A DNA stretch of 64,000 nt from Methyloversatilis sp. (lineage in GTDB: Bacteria; Pseudomonadota; Gammaproteobacteria; Burkholderiales; Rhodocyclaceae), in contig NZ_JAUYNV010000006.1 in the NCBI RefSeq assembly GCF_030698125.1, positions 124,001-188,000 of the forward strand, given 5' to 3'. Positions 1 through 9,104 of this stretch are shown piece by piece; positions within the stretch are counted from its first letter, which is position 1, and each line of letters starts with the position of its first letter. A program made the translations under genes and the position numbers. Under the pieces are notes generated by a model, which saw only the letters and a program-made list of their open reading frames with translations, was not told where the DNA came from and made no database searches.

Positions 1-590
1 GCCATGGCGATCTCGTCCGCGCTGAGCACCCGCTCGCGCGCGATGCCCGCAGCAGTCTCTTTCCCTTCCGAGGCTTCGGCCGCCTGCCGTCGTTCGCGCT
101 GCCGATTGACGTACGACGCCATGTCGGTCGGTTCGTCGTCGAGTTTCGGCCGGGTCTGCGCCGGCGGCGGCGGGGCCGGGGCCGGGTCGGGCACCGGCGC
201 ACGCAGCACTTCAGGTTGCGGCTTGACCGGGGCGGGCTTGCGGTCTCGCTTGGGTCGCTCGACCTGACGGGTCGGTGGCGGCGGAACGGGCGCCGGTTGC
301 ACCGCAGGCGGTTGCGGCTCGGCCCGCGGACGCGGAGCTTCCGGCTGGACCAGGCGGGCGCTGATGGTTTCGCTCGGCGTGCCGGTCAGCGGCAGCTCGG
401 GCAGGCTGTCCTTGTGCAGGATCCAGCCCAGCAGCGCCAGATGCAGGCACACCGCCACCGCCAGCGCGAACAGCACGCTGCGGCGCACGCGCAGGGTCAG
501 GTAGACGACGCCTGGCGGGCTCGTTTCCCAGGCCATGTCGAACGCGTCGAAGCCGAGCGTGGAAGGATGTCGTCGGCGGTGTAAAGCCAT
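1..590 (-). CDS. TonB-like / proline-rich single-pass membrane protein (partial, C-terminus off the left edge)
   Basis: This reading frame is open to the window edge, which is probably why the ORF track omits it. The visible 196 residues have a short basic N-terminus, one hydrophobic segment at about residues 38-57 (SVLFALAVAVCLHLALLGWI), then a long Pro/Ala-rich stretch with many PxP and PKPxP motifs. After that comes a charged helix-like stretch containing SYVNRQRERRQ. This is the layout of TonB-family energy transducers, with an N-terminal anchor and a periplasmic proline-rich arm, but the C-terminal domain that would prove it is not in the window. An alternative start is the ATG at 536. 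It follows the DUF3617 gene on the same strand after a gap of about 190 bases that holds no gene I can see. Confidence 0.6.
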   Translation of the reverse strand, partial: MALHRRRHPSTLGFDAFDMAWETSPPGVVYLTLRVRRSVLFALAVAVCLHLALLGWILHKDSLPELPLTGTPSETISARLVQPEAPRPRAEPQPPAVQPAPVPPPPTRQVERPKRDRKPAPVKPQPEVLRAPVPDPAPAPPPPAQTRPKLDDEPTDMASYVNRQRERRQAAEASEGKETAAGIARERVLSADEIAM

Positions 591-784
591 CTTCAGGTCT
601 GGCCGCGCGCCGGCAGCATGCGGAGGGGGAAGGTGCACAAGTCGGTGCGGTCAGCGCCGGCACCGGAAGTCGAAGCGCGGACGATACGTGAAATCAGGGG
701 TCTGCGGCAGCTTCGAGGCCGTCAGGAGCGCACCGGTTCCCCGGATGGCGTCGCGAAGACAAGGGCGGGGTCGCCCACCAGCGC

Positions 785-1315
785 TCAGCGCGCCGTCGGC
801 TTGATCTTGCCGCAGTCGTCGGCCAGCCAGCGAGCGTCGGTGTCGGCACTCATCGCGCCTTCGGCAGACTGCATGTTCACCTTTGACGTGAAATGCGTCG
901 GGCTGTCGATGAGGGCTTCGAAATCGCCGCTTGCCTTGGGCTTCGTGCAGGTGATGGTGCCCTTGACCCGGGTCGCGCTGTTGGTGACGTTCGTGTAGCG
1001 GCAGTCGCCGTCGGTCTTGCCGGTGTAGACGTTCGCGCCCCTGGCATCCTCCGGCGTGATGCACACCTGCAGCGCGCCGCCGCTGCCCATCGAGACGCCC
1101 TGGGCGGCCATCTGCTTCTCCATCATGGCGCGCGCCTCCGGCGGCAGGTTCTTCATCTGCTGCTGCATCATTTCCATCTGCGCCGACATGTCGGGCATGC
1201 CCGGTATTGCCAGCTTCGACTTGAATTCCCACAGGCCGGGCTTGATGTCGGCGGCGTGTGCGCTGCCGAAGGCGCACAGGGCAAGGGTGAGTGCGGCGGT
1301 CAGTCGTGTATTCAA
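785..1315 (-). CDS. DUF3617 family exported protein
   Basis: The protein is 176 residues. It has a signal peptide (LTAALTLALCAFGSAHA, cleavage near residue 20) followed directly by KPGLWEFKSK, the usual opening of DUF3617. It has paired cysteines (QVCITPE, DGDCRYTN, TITCTKP, DDCGKIKP) and a Met/Gln-rich stretch (QMEMMQQQMKN). DUF3617 proteins are small periplasmic proteins of unknown function. I chose the TTG at 1315 as start because AAGGAG lies just upstream, the signal peptide begins there, and the codon overlaps the stop of the DUF2339 gene (TTGA). The ORF track's 531-residue version only adds an upstream shadow. The overlap implies translational coupling to the DUF2339 gene. Confidence 0.85.
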   Translation of the reverse strand: MNTRLTAALTLALCAFGSAHAADIKPGLWEFKSKLAIPGMPDMSAQMEMMQQQMKNLPPEARAMMEKQMAAQGVSMGSGGALQVCITPEDARGANVYTGKTDGDCRYTNVTNSATRVKGTITCTKPKASGDFEALIDSPTHFTSKVNMQSAEGAMSADTDARWLADDCGKIKPTAR

Positions 1316-4047
1316 GATGTGGCTCCTTCGGGATCGGTGGCAGGCGGCACCGGCGCGACGTAACTGGCAATCAGGATAAGTGCGCCGATCCCGAGCAGGG
1401 AGGCGGTCCATTCGACAGTGCCCGCGCTGGCCAGATCGATCATCAGCAATTTGGCACCCACCGCAGCGAGCAGCGCGAAACCGGCGAACCACAGGGTACG
1501 CGCGCCGTTGCGGGTGGCGTGGATCATCAGTCCGAGTGCGCTCAGCGTCCAGGTCAGCGACAGCGTGGCCTGCAGCAGCGTGGACTGGAACATGGCTTGT
1601 GTCGACCAGGCCACCCCGGCCAGATGATGCACGCTGCGCGCGGCCAGCGCCGACACCCAAAGCAGGCCGACGGCACCGGTCAGCGGCACCGGCAGCAGTG
1701 GCTGCGGACGGCCAAGTGTCAGCCACAGCAGCGCAGCGATGCAGGCTACATCGAGGGCCGAGGCGAGCGGCAGGTAGCGCAATGCCGAACCGCCATCGTG
1801 CGCCAGTTGCAGTGCCGCGACCGACAACAGGAGCAGCGCGGCGACCGGTCGCAGCACGTAGCCGACGTAGCAGTCGCGTTGCGCGCTCCAGGGCCATTCG
1901 TCGCGATCGTCGGCCAGTGCTCGCTGCAGCGTGACGCCGGCCATCAGCCAGAGCATGATCCAGGCGAGCCAGCGCCACAGGTCCTGCCCGGGCAGCCACA
2001 CGTCCAGCCAGCTGCTGGCTTCGACGCCGACCGACAGCAGCAGCGTCCATGCCGTCGCAACATGGCGGAAGCGGCTGAATCGGCCGGCACCGTCTTCGTC
2101 CTGCCGGCGCAGGATCCACAGATGGGTGGCCCAGGCGAGCGGCAGCGCCAGTGCCATCGCGCCGAACAGAAGATGGTGCTGCATGTCCCAGCCGACCAGG
2201 CTGCCCGCCCACAGCACCGGCAGCGACAAGGTTGCGAGTGTGCGTGCGGTGACGAAGTTGCGGCGGCGTCCCTGCTGTTCGGCGAATGCCGCGCTGGCCA
2301 TCGCAAACAGCAGCGCCAGCGCCGGCTGCAGCGCGGACGGGGCGAAATCGTCGATGTCGGCCAGGCCGCCGAACAGCCACCAGCCGGCCAGCCAGACGGT
2401 CAGTGCCTGCGGCAATCCGTCACCGGTTGCCGCCGTGACGCGCAGCACGCGCACCGATGCGAGTGCCGCACCGGCCATCAGCAGGCAGCCCAGCGTGCGG
2501 CCATTGGCCAGCGGCCAGGCCAGCGTCAGCTCAGGCAGCGCGGCGACCAGCCACAGGCCGGCCAGCCCTTGCAGTGCCGCGCCGGCCCACAGCGTGAGCC
2601 TGGATCCGCGCACGCAGCCGTACCACAGCGCGGCCGCTCCCTCGACCGCGTAGACCGCAGCGGTCATCTGCAGGTCGAGCGCCAGCGGCACGGCCAGCGT
2701 CAGCAGCGCCGCGCCGATGCCGGCGTGCGCACGGAAGGCCAGTGACGCATCCGGCGCGCGCGCCCGCAGCAGCCAGGCCAGCCCGAGGTAGTACAGGCCG
2801 GCGGCAACCGCACTGAGTGCGTCGCCATACTCGAACGGCTGCATCAGCGCGCTCTGCAGCACGCCGGCCGCCAGCGGCGGGCCGAACAGCAGGCTGCCGG
2901 CGTTCCAGCCCGATTCCCTGTCTGCTTCGCGCGGCACACGTGCCACCGTCAGCGCAACCCGGGTGGCGCTGAACAGCAGGAAGAACGCGATCAGGAAGCC
3001 CTGCACCGCGAGATAGTCGTCCGGCGTGTAGCTGCGCAGCCCCCAGCCCGTACCGACAACGAAGGTGAACAGGAAGCCGGCGAGTATCAGTGCGCGCCAG
3101 GCGTGGCGCCAGGACAGCGCGATGATGAAAATGTCGAGCAGCAGGATGTAGGACAGCAGCACGATGTGGTCGCCCTGTCCGGTGGTGGCGAGCACTGGTG
3201 CCACGAAGGCGCCGGACAGGCCGAGCAGCGCCAGACTTTGCGCCGACTGACGCGCGGCCATCAGCGCGCAGGCGGCACCCAGCGCGGCGAACAGTCCGAA
3301 GGCCGGCGCCGGACCGATGAAGCCATAGCGCTCCAGCGCGAAATAGACCGACAGATAGAGCAGCGCAAAGCCGCCGCCCTGCACCGCCAGTGCGAACATG
3401 CGGCGCGGCCCGTCGCCGGTCATGCGCCAGCTGGCGACGATCATGACCAGCCCGACCGCCAGCGCGCCGGCAAGTCGCAGCTCCGGCGGCAGCAGGCCGG
3501 CCTGCGCGGCCAGCCGCAGCGCCGACGCGACACCGAAGAACAGCACGACGACGCCGATGCGCGCCAGCGGATTGCCGCCCATCAGGCGCGCCGACAGGGC
3601 CGACCACGATGGGCTGGCGGAGGGGCTGCCGGATTCGGGCGCGGCCGGGTCTGTGCTCCCTGCGACTGCAGCGACCCGCACCCCGGGTGCATGCAGCGCA
3701 TCGAGCGGGGCGGCCTGCGCGCTGACGGCCGGCGGCGTCGGCGAAACGATCGGCGCAGCCGCAGGATCTAGGATGGGCGCGACTGTGACCACGACGTCCG
3801 GTGATGCTGCCTCGGCCGGCGGCGCAGCGCTGCGCTCGCGCTGCAGCGCGGTCAGCGCGTCGTACAGCCAGCGTGACTTGTCATCGAGCTCGCGAAGTTT
3901 CTGCGTCAGGTCGCGTTCCCGCTGTGCGCTGCGGGCGCTGATCCACAGGCCGGCGGCCAGGCCGACGGCGGCGCCAAAGAAGCTTTCGATCTCGCCGTGC
4001 GCAGCCCCCGCGACGAGGCCGAGCAGACAGAGCATGGCGGTCAGCAT
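1312..4047 (-). CDS. DUF2339 polytopic membrane protein
   Basis: This 911-residue protein begins with a short hydrophobic hairpin (MLTAMLCLLGLVAGAAHG ... FFGAAVGLAAGLWI). A charged coiled-coil-like stretch follows (RERDLTQKLRELDDKSRW), then an Ala/Pro-rich linker to about residue 150. The rest is a long run of predicted membrane helices. The motif SWSALSARLMGGNPLARIGVVVLFFG marks the start of the membrane part and is typical of DUF2339, a family of unknown function with 20 or more helices. It lies 24 bases downstream of the MFS-acyltransferase gene and overlaps the DUF3617 gene by 4 bases, so it is very likely cotranscribed with both. No catalytic motif is evident. Confidence 0.85.
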   Translation of the reverse strand: MLTAMLCLLGLVAGAAHGEIESFFGAAVGLAAGLWISARSAQRERDLTQKLRELDDKSRWLYDALTALQRERSAAPPAEAASPDVVVTVAPILDPAAAPIVSPTPPAVSAQAAPLDALHAPGVRVAAVAGSTDPAAPESGSPSASPSWSALSARLMGGNPLARIGVVVLFFGVASALRLAAQAGLLPPELRLAGALAVGLVMIVASWRMTGDGPRRMFALAVQGGGFALLYLSVYFALERYGFIGPAPAFGLFAALGAACALMAARQSAQSLALLGLSGAFVAPVLATTGQGDHIVLLSYILLLDIFIIALSWRHAWRALILAGFLFTFVVGTGWGLRSYTPDDYLAVQGFLIAFFLLFSATRVALTVARVPREADRESGWNAGSLLFGPPLAAGVLQSALMQPFEYGDALSAVAAGLYYLGLAWLLRARAPDASLAFRAHAGIGAALLTLAVPLALDLQMTAAVYAVEGAAALWYGCVRGSRLTLWAGAALQGLAGLWLVAALPELTLAWPLANGRTLGCLLMAGAALASVRVLRVTAATGDGLPQALTVWLAGWWLFGGLADIDDFAPSALQPALALLFAMASAAFAEQQGRRRNFVTARTLATLSLPVLWAGSLVGWDMQHHLLFGAMALALPLAWATHLWILRRQDEDGAGRFSRFRHVATAWTLLLSVGVEASSWLDVWLPGQDLWRWLAWIMLWLMAGVTLQRALADDRDEWPWSAQRDCYVGYVLRPVAALLLLSVAALQLAHDGGSALRYLPLASALDVACIAALLWLTLGRPQPLLPVPLTGAVGLLWVSALAARSVHHLAGVAWSTQAMFQSTLLQATLSLTWTLSALGLMIHATRNGARTLWFAGFALLAAVGAKLLMIDLASAGTVEWTASLLGIGALILIASYVAPVPPATDPEGATS

Positions 4048-4071
4048 GACAGGCGCCTCATCGCCGGCACC

Positions 4072-5946
4072 TCATCGCCGTTCGCCGCGCAGCCCGGCGA
4101 CGATGGTCTGCAGCGCCGCCGGCGTCGCGGCGTCCGGCGCAATGGCGTCGCCCGCCACCAGTTCGATGCGGCTGAACGGACCGCGCCGCGGCACCCGGCA
4201 CATTGCCGACCCGTCCTTGCGCGAGAAGAAACTGCCCCACAGGCCACGCAGCGCGAGTGGAATGACCGGCACCGGCGTGCGCCCCACGATGCGCGTGATG
4301 CCCGGTTTGAACGGGTAAAGCTCGCCGGTATCGGTGATGCGTCCTTCCGGGAACAGGCCCACCAGGTCACCGGCCTCGAGCGCCGTGGCGATGTCGTCGT
4401 AAGCGCGTTCGAGCAGCACCGGGTCTTCCTTTGCCGGGGCGATCGGAATGCAGCGATTGGTGCGGAACACGAAGCTCAGGATGGGCGTGCGGAAAATGCG
4501 GTGGTCCATGACGAAGCGGATCGGCCGCCGGCACGCGGCCGTGATGACCAGTGCGTCGACGAAGCTCACATGGTTGCATACGACGATGGCCGGGCCGTCG
4601 TCCGGGATGCGTTCCAGATCACGCGTGTCGAGCCGGTACACCGTGTGGATCAATATCCACACGATGAAGCGCATCAGGAACTCCGGCACCAGCGTGTAGA
4701 TGTAGATCGCGACCACGGCGTTGAACAGTGCAGTCACCAGAAACAGCTGCGGAATGTCCAGGCCGGCGCGGAACAGCAGCAGGCTGACCAGCGCCGACAC
4801 CACCATGAAACCCGCATTGAGGATGTTGTTGGCGGCGATGACGCGTGCAACATGATGCTTCTCGCAGCGGCTCTGGATCAACGCATACAGGGGCACGATG
4901 TAGATGCCGCCGGCGGTGCCGATCAGCGCGATGTCGATCAGCAGCCGCCAGTGCGCGGTCTGCTGCAGGAAGTCCGCCGCGCTGCCGTCGTACGCGGCCG
5001 GTGCTGCCGGCGTGGCGAAGAACAGATCGATGCCGAACAGCGTCAGACCGATGGCACCGAACGGCACCAGACCGATTTCCACCTTGCCGCCTGACAATCT
5101 TTCGCACGCCAGCGAACCGGCGCCCACGCCGATCGAGAACACCGCAAGCAGCACGATGAACACGCCTTCGCCGCCGCCCAGCACGTCGGCGGCATAGACC
5201 GGAAACTGTGCCAGCAGCGTCGCACCATAGAACCAGAACCACGACACGCCGAGCAGCGACAGCCACACCGTGCGGTTGCCGGTGGCAAAGCGCAACGTTT
5301 CGCGCGTGGCGCTGAGCGGGTTCCAGTCCAGTCGCATCGCCGGTTCCGGCGCCAGCGACAGCGGGATGCCGCGACTGGTCCACCAGCCGGTCACGGCCAG
5401 CGCGAGCACGACCAGCGCGATGGCGCCGGCCGAGGTGTTGCCGACCAGCCAGGCGCCGAGGATCTGTCCGCCGAGAATGGCGACGAACGTGCCCGATTCG
5501 ACCAGCCCGTTGCCGCCGACCAGTTCGCCGTCATGCAGATGCTGTGGCAGGTAGGCGTACTTGACCGGCCCGAACAGCGTCGACTGCGTGCCCATCAGGA
5601 ACAGTGCCAGCACCAGCGCCGGCAGATTGCCGGCGATGAAGCCCCAGGCGCCGAGCGCCATGACGACGATTTCCAGCAGTTTGCTCATGCGGGCCAGCAT
5701 GGCGCGGTCGTACTTGTCGGCGAGCTGGCCGCAGGTGGCCGAAAACAGGAAGAAGGGCAGGATGAACACGCCCGGCAGTACGGTGGCGAGCAGCCCGGGC
5801 GACAGGTCGGTGATGCTGCCGGCCCGGAAGGTGAGCAGCGTGATCAATGCGGTCTTGAAGACGTTGTCGTTCAGCGCGCCCAGCAGCTGGGTCAGGAAGA
5901 AGGGCCGGAAGCGGCCTTCCTTCAACAGGTGGAATTGAGAACTCAT
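4072..5946 (-). CDS. MFS transporter fused to a PlsC-type acyltransferase (LplT/Aas-like)
   Basis: The 624-residue protein has two parts. Residues 1 to about 410 are a 12-helix MFS domain of the lysophospholipid transporter (LplT) type, opening with FFLTQLLGALNDNVFKTAL. Residues from about 440 are an acyltransferase of the PlsC/LPLAT family with the HX4D motif (NHVSFVD, His459) and the FPEGR motif (near residue 532). In larger family members an acyl-ACP synthetase domain follows, as in Aas; it is absent here. Likely role: flipping lysophospholipid across the inner membrane and re-acylating it with acyl groups supplied by another enzyme. It starts 12 bases after the upstream gene, in the same run as the ArsR regulator. 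Confidence 0.85.
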   Translation of the reverse strand: MSSQFHLLKEGRFRPFFLTQLLGALNDNVFKTALITLLTFRAGSITDLSPGLLATVLPGVFILPFFLFSATCGQLADKYDRAMLARMSKLLEIVVMALGAWGFIAGNLPALVLALFLMGTQSTLFGPVKYAYLPQHLHDGELVGGNGLVESGTFVAILGGQILGAWLVGNTSAGAIALVVLALAVTGWWTSRGIPLSLAPEPAMRLDWNPLSATRETLRFATGNRTVWLSLLGVSWFWFYGATLLAQFPVYAADVLGGGEGVFIVLLAVFSIGVGAGSLACERLSGGKVEIGLVPFGAIGLTLFGIDLFFATPAAPAAYDGSAADFLQQTAHWRLLIDIALIGTAGGIYIVPLYALIQSRCEKHHVARVIAANNILNAGFMVVSALVSLLLFRAGLDIPQLFLVTALFNAVVAIYIYTLVPEFLMRFIVWILIHTVYRLDTRDLERIPDDGPAIVVCNHVSFVDALVITAACRRPIRFVMDHRIFRTPILSFVFRTNRCIPIAPAKEDPVLLERAYDDIATALEAGDLVGLFPEGRITDTGELYPFKPGITRIVGRTPVPVIPLALRGLWGSFFSRKDGSAMCRVPRRGPFSRIELVAGDAIAPDAATPAALQTIVAGLRGERR

Positions 5947-5958
5947 GCGGGGCCCCGG

Positions 5959-7569
5959 TCAGCGGCGGAACAGCCGGCTCAGCAGCCACAGCGCGACCGC
6001 GCCGAGCGCCACCAGCCAGACGATGAGCGCGCGGCGCGACGCCGGCGGCGCCTCCTTCGGTGCCGATGCGTCGCGCAGCTCGTCGGGGAAGGGCCGTGGC
6101 GGGGCCGGACGGACGATCCATTGCGCTCGCTCGGCCGGCACCCGCGCGGCATACTCGTCATAGGACGTGACCGGCGCGCCGCCGAAGGCACGCGACGACG
6201 GGATCTGCGGAACGTGGATGTACAGCAGCGCTTCGACGTCGTCGGCCAGCAGGCGCTCGAGGCCCTGTCCGGCCGCCTTGCCGGCCGCCAGCCGGCCGAG
6301 CAGGTCGCTGCCTGCGACGTTGAAGGCGACGAACGGAAACAGGCCGCTGCGTTCCGCACTCATGTAGTCGAAGGCCTGCAGGCCGCTGGCCAGGCTCCGC
6401 TCCTTGAGCGCCATCCAGGGCAGGCCGAGCCAGGCTTTCGGTTTCGATGTCGGGCCCAGCTGCGGCACCGCCCAGCCGAGCGAACGCAGCGTATCGAGAC
6501 TGATGCCGGCGCAGTTGGCGGTGGCGTGGCGGTAGCTGAAATCGTGCCGGTAGAAGTGGCTGAACACGCGGTCGATGCCCTGCTGCACGCGGGCAGCGGC
6601 GCGCGGCTCGCGCAGCACGGCGACCAGCACCGCGGAAGGTCGGTACCAGGACTGACCGGCGTTGAGATCGGTCAGGTAGGCGTCCATCGGCAGCGTGGCG
6701 GCCACGATGCCCTTTTCGCTCCAGGCATCGAGGTTGTAGAAATTGTTCACCAGCCAGTCGCTCCACTGGCCGTCCTCGCCGAGCACGCCGGTGGCCAGCG
6801 CGAAATGGCCGCCATGTGCTTCGTCGTCGTCGCCCTGGGCGCCGTTGAGCACCAGTGCAAGCACCGGCTTGCCGCCGGCCGAGCGCACCGCGCCGGGCGT
6901 GCGTTCCCACAGCAGGCGAACCGATGGCGGCTGGCGCACACCGCCCTCGTTCGCGCGCACCAGCGTGGCCAGCGTTTCGCCGTCGCGCAGCGGGTCGGCG
7001 CGCAACGCGGTCAGGTCGATGTCAAAACCCTGCGGCCAGAGGGTGCGCGCGGTGAAGCCGCCGGCACTCGCCTCTCCGCGCAGCGTCAGCGACTGGCCCT
7101 GCAGCCACGCCACGCTGTCCGCGTTGAACCAGGACACGTTCGATGCCAGTTGTGGCACCAGCGAAAACGCAAGGCTTTCGTCGTCACCGACCTCGAGCCG
7201 GGTACCGTCGGCAGTCAGGCGCGCGCCGGTCAGGACATGGGGCGAGCCGATCCAGATCAACGGCGGATGCGTCGCCTCGGCGCCGGCGTCGTTTGCCTGC
7301 GCCCAGGTGCGTACATCGTCCTGCGCAGCCAGCGCGGGATCGAATCCGCTCGCCGGTGCCAGCGGCACGGCGATCCAGTCGTCCTGGAAGTACCACAGTG
7401 CTTGCGGCGCTGCTGCGCATCCGTCGCAAACTCCCTTGACGGCGCGAAAACCGGTCGCGTCATGCAGACCGAGTCGTCCGCCGGACGCTGCGTCGGACGC
7501 GGGCAGGGCAGGGTGCGCGAAAGTCATCATCAGGACCAGTGTAAGCAGATGGCGCGCGGCGGGCGTCAC
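5959..7569 (-). CDS. Unrecognised exported protein with a C-terminal membrane anchor
   Basis: The GTG at 7569 overlaps the stop of the decarboxylase gene (GTGA) and gives 536 residues with a signal-peptide-like N-terminus (LLTLVLMMTFAHPALPA). The ORF track's longer N-terminus is antisense-like Arg-rich shadow. The C-terminus has one hydrophobic helix (ALIVWLVALGAVALWLLSRLF) ending in Arg, so the bulk should sit in the periplasm. Around the middle there is GGHFALATG and, about 110 residues later, RHATANCAGISLDTL. The His and Cys motifs are reminiscent of papain-like DUF4105/Lnb enzymes, but I cannot establish that from sequence reading. The position between a PLP decarboxylase and a lysophospholipid transporter-acyltransferase hints at an envelope lipid or polyamine-linked function. 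Confidence 0.65.
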   Translation of the reverse strand: MTPAARHLLTLVLMMTFAHPALPASDAASGGRLGLHDATGFRAVKGVCDGCAAAPQALWYFQDDWIAVPLAPASGFDPALAAQDDVRTWAQANDAGAEATHPPLIWIGSPHVLTGARLTADGTRLEVGDDESLAFSLVPQLASNVSWFNADSVAWLQGQSLTLRGEASAGGFTARTLWPQGFDIDLTALRADPLRDGETLATLVRANEGGVRQPPSVRLLWERTPGAVRSAGGKPVLALVLNGAQGDDDEAHGGHFALATGVLGEDGQWSDWLVNNFYNLDAWSEKGIVAATLPMDAYLTDLNAGQSWYRPSAVLVAVLREPRAAARVQQGIDRVFSHFYRHDFSYRHATANCAGISLDTLRSLGWAVPQLGPTSKPKAWLGLPWMALKERSLASGLQAFDYMSAERSGLFPFVAFNVAGSDLLGRLAAGKAAGQGLERLLADDVEALLYIHVPQIPSSRAFGGAPVTSYDEYAARVPAERAQWIVRPAPPRPFPDELRDASAPKEAPPASRRALIVWLVALGAVALWLLSRLFRR

Positions 7570-8780
7570 AGCACGATCTCCGCTGCCGGCGGATGACCCA
7601 GGAAATTCACCGGGCTGGCGCTCGCGCCGTAGGCGCCGGACTGGAACACCACGAGCAGATCGCCCGGCTGGGAGACCGGCAGCGTGATGTCGCGCGCCAG
7701 CACATCGAACGGCGCGCACAGCGGCCCGGCGATGCTGACGCATTCCGTTCCGGCGCGCGGTACGGCCTGCAGCAGCGTTATCGGCAGATTGGCGGGTTGC
7801 GCACGATCCGGCTGCAGGGTCGCGTGCAGGTGATGGTGGGCACCGCCGTCAGCCACCAGCCAGGTGCGCCCGCGTACCGTCTTGCGGTCAAGGATGCGAC
7901 AGACATAGATACCGGCTTCTCCGACGAGGTAGCGACCCGGTTCGAGCGCAATGCGCGCAGCCGGATGCGCTGCCTTCAGCCGTGCGTCGATGTGGTGCAG
8001 GTGCGCGGTGACCGCAGCCATGTCGAGCGGTGCTTCCGCTGCGCTCGCCGGGATGCCGAAGCCGCCACCCAGATTGAGCCAGTCCAGTGCCAGCCCGGCG
8101 TCATCGGATGCGCGCAGCGCATCGGCCGTGCAGAACGCATGCAGCGCCATCACTGCGTCGGCGTCGAGCATGCGCGACGCGCAGTAATAGTGAAAGCCGG
8201 CGAATGTGAGTCGGTGGTCGCGCAACCCGCGCAGTGCCGCCGGAAGCTGGTCGCTGTCGATGCCGAATACACCCGCTTCATTCATGCGCACCTGCGTGCC
8301 GGACACGGCAACATCCGGATTGACGCGCACTGCAACCCGCGCGGGCCGGCCTTCGTGTGCCGCGATGCGCGCAATGCGACCGATCTCGCCGATCGATTCC
8401 GCGCACAGGCGCACGCCTTTGCGCACCGCAAGTGTGAGGTCCGCATCGCTTTTGCCCGGTCCGGTGAAACCCAGCTGCGCTCCGTCGAACCCGGCCGCCA
8501 GCGCGCGCCGGATTTCCTCGCCCGAGCTGACGTCGGCGCCATCCAGTCGTGGCGCCAGCCGGCGCAGCAACGCCGGCAGCGGATTGGCCTTCACCGCATA
8601 ACAGAGCAATGTGTCGGCGGGCAGTTGCGCGCGCAGCGTGTCGATGCGCCATTCGATCGCAGCCGCGTCATACGCGAAGAACGGTGTGCAGCCGATGCGA
8701 CCGGCGAGTGCGGAAACGTCGAGTCCGGCGAAGGCCGGGTTGGTCGATCTTGTACGGCAGAGCGTACCGGCGGTGTTCAT
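7566..8780 (-). CDS. PLP-dependent (fold type III) decarboxylase, exosortase-A-associated type
   Basis: The 404-residue enzyme belongs to the ornithine/diaminopimelate decarboxylase family. Recognisable elements are the PLP-lysine motif CYAVKANPLP, the HYYCASRM strand after FAGF, the glycine loop LNLGGGFGIP, EPGRYLVGEAG and the C-terminal GPLCAPFD ... FQSGAYGASASP. EPGRYLVGEAGIYVCR, DGGAHHHL and GPLCAPFD match the subfamily found in exosortase A (PEP-CTERM) loci closely, but no exosortase or glycan genes are in this window. The ATG at 8780 overlaps the arsR stop (ATGA), which decides the start; the longer ORF-track version begins inside arsR. The substrate is unknown; a basic amino acid or diaminopimelate is plausible. 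Confidence 0.85.
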   Translation of the reverse strand: MNTAGTLCRTRSTNPAFAGLDVSALAGRIGCTPFFAYDAAAIEWRIDTLRAQLPADTLLCYAVKANPLPALLRRLAPRLDGADVSSGEEIRRALAAGFDGAQLGFTGPGKSDADLTLAVRKGVRLCAESIGEIGRIARIAAHEGRPARVAVRVNPDVAVSGTQVRMNEAGVFGIDSDQLPAALRGLRDHRLTFAGFHYYCASRMLDADAVMALHAFCTADALRASDDAGLALDWLNLGGGFGIPASAAEAPLDMAAVTAHLHHIDARLKAAHPAARIALEPGRYLVGEAGIYVCRILDRKTVRGRTWLVADGGAHHHLHATLQPDRAQPANLPITLLQAVPRAGTECVSIAGPLCAPFDVLARDITLPVSQPGDLLVVFQSGAYGASASPVNFLGHPPAAEIVL

Positions 8781-9088
8781 CGGTGATCTTCCAGATAGTC
8801 GATCACGCTCTGCAGGTGGCCGATCAATGTTGCGGCACAGAGCCGGAAATGGATTTCGCGGCCGTGTCGCGACCGTTCGAGTATGCCGGCGTCGCACAGC
8901 AGCTTCAGGTGGTGCGAAACGGTCGTGCGGCTCAACGTCGAAGCCCGGGCGATGTCGCTGGCGTTCAGTTGGGCGCCCGGCTGGAACAGCAGCAGGATGC
9001 GCTGGCGTTCTTCATCGCCCAGCGCCGCAAATACTTGCGACAGGTGCAGCCATTCCGGCGGGATGTCCGATCGGCACGTGCTTTTCAT
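8777..9088 (-). CDS. ArsR-family transcriptional regulator
   Basis: This 103-residue winged-helix protein has the ArsR layout: LSQVFAALGDEERQRIL at the N-terminus, a recognition helix in LSRTTVSHHLKLLCDAGILE, and a wing (RSRHGREIHFRLC). It has no obvious ELCVCDL metal site; cysteines are at residues 5, 68 and 86 only, so metal sensing is not supported. It is the first gene of a packed minus-strand run, and its stop overlaps the decarboxylase start. A perfect inverted repeat lies immediately upstream of its start codon, so self-regulation of the whole run is likely. Confidence 0.9.
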   Translation of the reverse strand: MKSTCRSDIPPEWLHLSQVFAALGDEERQRILLLFQPGAQLNASDIARASTLSRTTVSHHLKLLCDAGILERSRHGREIHFRLCAATLIGHLQSVIDYLEDHR

Positions 9089-9104
9089 GTCGAAAAATAT
9101 CGAC
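9089..9104. promoter_or_regulatory. Putative ArsR operator (inverted repeat)
   Basis: GTCGA-N6-TCGAC forms a perfect 5-6-5 inverted repeat immediately upstream of the arsR start codon, in an AT-rich patch (aaaaatat). ArsR-family repressors usually bind such imperfect dyads over the -10 region of their own promoter. Binding here is inferred. Confidence 0.5.

Noticed and set aside
1291-2745. 484-residue plus-strand ORF opposite DUF2339
   Set aside because: It is Gln/Arg/Gly-rich shadow with no ribosome-binding site.
5533-7596. 687-residue plus-strand ORF
   Set aside because: It is antisense to the MFS-acyltransferase and exported-protein genes, Gln/Arg-rich, with no recognisable domain.
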